This document shows positions 63,476 to 64,000 of a stretch of 64,000 nucleotides of DNA, in pieces (the stretch's first letter is position 1; every line of letters starts with the position of its first letter). Origin of the DNA: Notamacropus eugenii (Eukaryota > Chordata > Mammalia > Diprotodontia > Macropodidae). The stretch is from contig NC_092874.1 of the NCBI RefSeq assembly GCF_028372415.1, forward strand, positions 338,684,151 to 338,748,150. The letters are read 5' to 3'. The position numbers were made by a program, and so were the translations under genes. Under the pieces are notes generated by a model. That model worked only from the letters and a program-made list of their open reading frames with translations, did not search any database and was not told where the DNA came from.

Positions 63476-64000
63476 AGTTTTATTGAAAGAATAAGAAAAA
63501 GAAAGCAATAAAAAACATAAGAAAGTGCCAAAAACAGAACACTTGGAAAAACAAACACAAGTCTCCTTTCCCTCTAAGTTTTAGTTGTCTGCAATCCTGG
63601 AGAGGCATACTCCTCCTATTCTGATTTAGCCTTGACAGATTGGATTTGGGGGCTATTTTTAGGTGATTTACCATCTATGGGCTGCAGGACTATGGTTTTC
63701 TATCCATTTCCCTGTGGCTCATAAATCGTTATCAGCGTTGAGTTCTGTCACTTTGTCTGTAGTTCCCTATTGTCTCCTACTGGAGGCCTCAGGTATGGTT
63801 CCCAGTGTCAAAGATGCCTTTTGATTAATTAAGGCCAAAATCTTCTCTGATGTTGGGAATAGTCTTTTGCCACTGAGGAAGAACATTTGTCTTTTTGTGG
63901 TGGGAGAAACAATGTTACTTGGAACTTCACTGATAAAATGACAGACTCAGGACTTTTTATATCTTTTTTTTTTCTTTTCTTTTTTTTAAATTATTTTTTA
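63476..64000. other. Unannotated stretch ending in T-rich DNA
   Basis: No gene is seen. The last 40 bases are T/A-rich and could be the start of the poly-A end of a minus-strand retroelement continuing beyond the window. Confidence 0.35.

Overview
The window looks like mammalian, most probably marsupial, intergenic DNA. It is AT-rich and heavy in microsatellites, and I found no host exon, tRNA, rRNA, CpG-island promoter or bacterial-style gene. The organism call rests on the repeats. These are L1 3' ends and half-L1 (HAL1-type, ORF1-only) elements of the kind I associate with marsupials, L2 and MIR fragments, a tRNA-like SINE with an RTE-type tail, and a second non-L1 reverse-transcriptase family. 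Family names come from memory of repeat families; no database search was possible.

Layout. 0-9 kb: L2/MIR debris, a broken retrocopy of the chaperonin subunit gene CCT6 on the minus strand (5.1-6.6 kb), and a long CTTC/CTTT microsatellite. 9.8-12.3 kb: an old endogenous retrovirus deletion derivative, with two ~480-500 bp LTR-like direct repeats around ~1.5 kb that keeps only a Gag-like remnant. 12.7-13.8 kb: a long L2 fragment. 14-30 kb: mostly unique AT-rich DNA with L1 3' ends, one SINE and microsatellites. 30.4-32.7 kb: an L1 3' end, then a 5'-truncated non-L1 reverse-transcriptase pseudogene; a second copy of the latter lies at 46.5-47.8 kb. 36.8-43.5 kb: a possible RTE fragment and plus-strand HAL1-type copies, one split by an L1 3' end. 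49.07-54.56 kb: a minus-strand HAL1-type element split by a full-length 2.77 kb relative with a perfect 21-bp target-site duplication. 58.27-60.72 kb: a decayed but apparently end-to-end hAT (Buster-like) DNA transposon with a ZBED5-like transposase pseudogene. 61.4-62.3 kb: another HAL1-type fragment.

Nothing here appears to work as a host pathway. The interest lies in the layered insertion history: retrotransposons landing inside their own relatives, an ancient DNA transposon whose two ends and transposase can still be joined, and a reverse-transcriptase family with a C-terminal zinc-finger-like motif. No coding sequence is intact; the least damaged is ORF1 of the inner HAL1-type copy, broken mainly by single-base length changes in A-runs.
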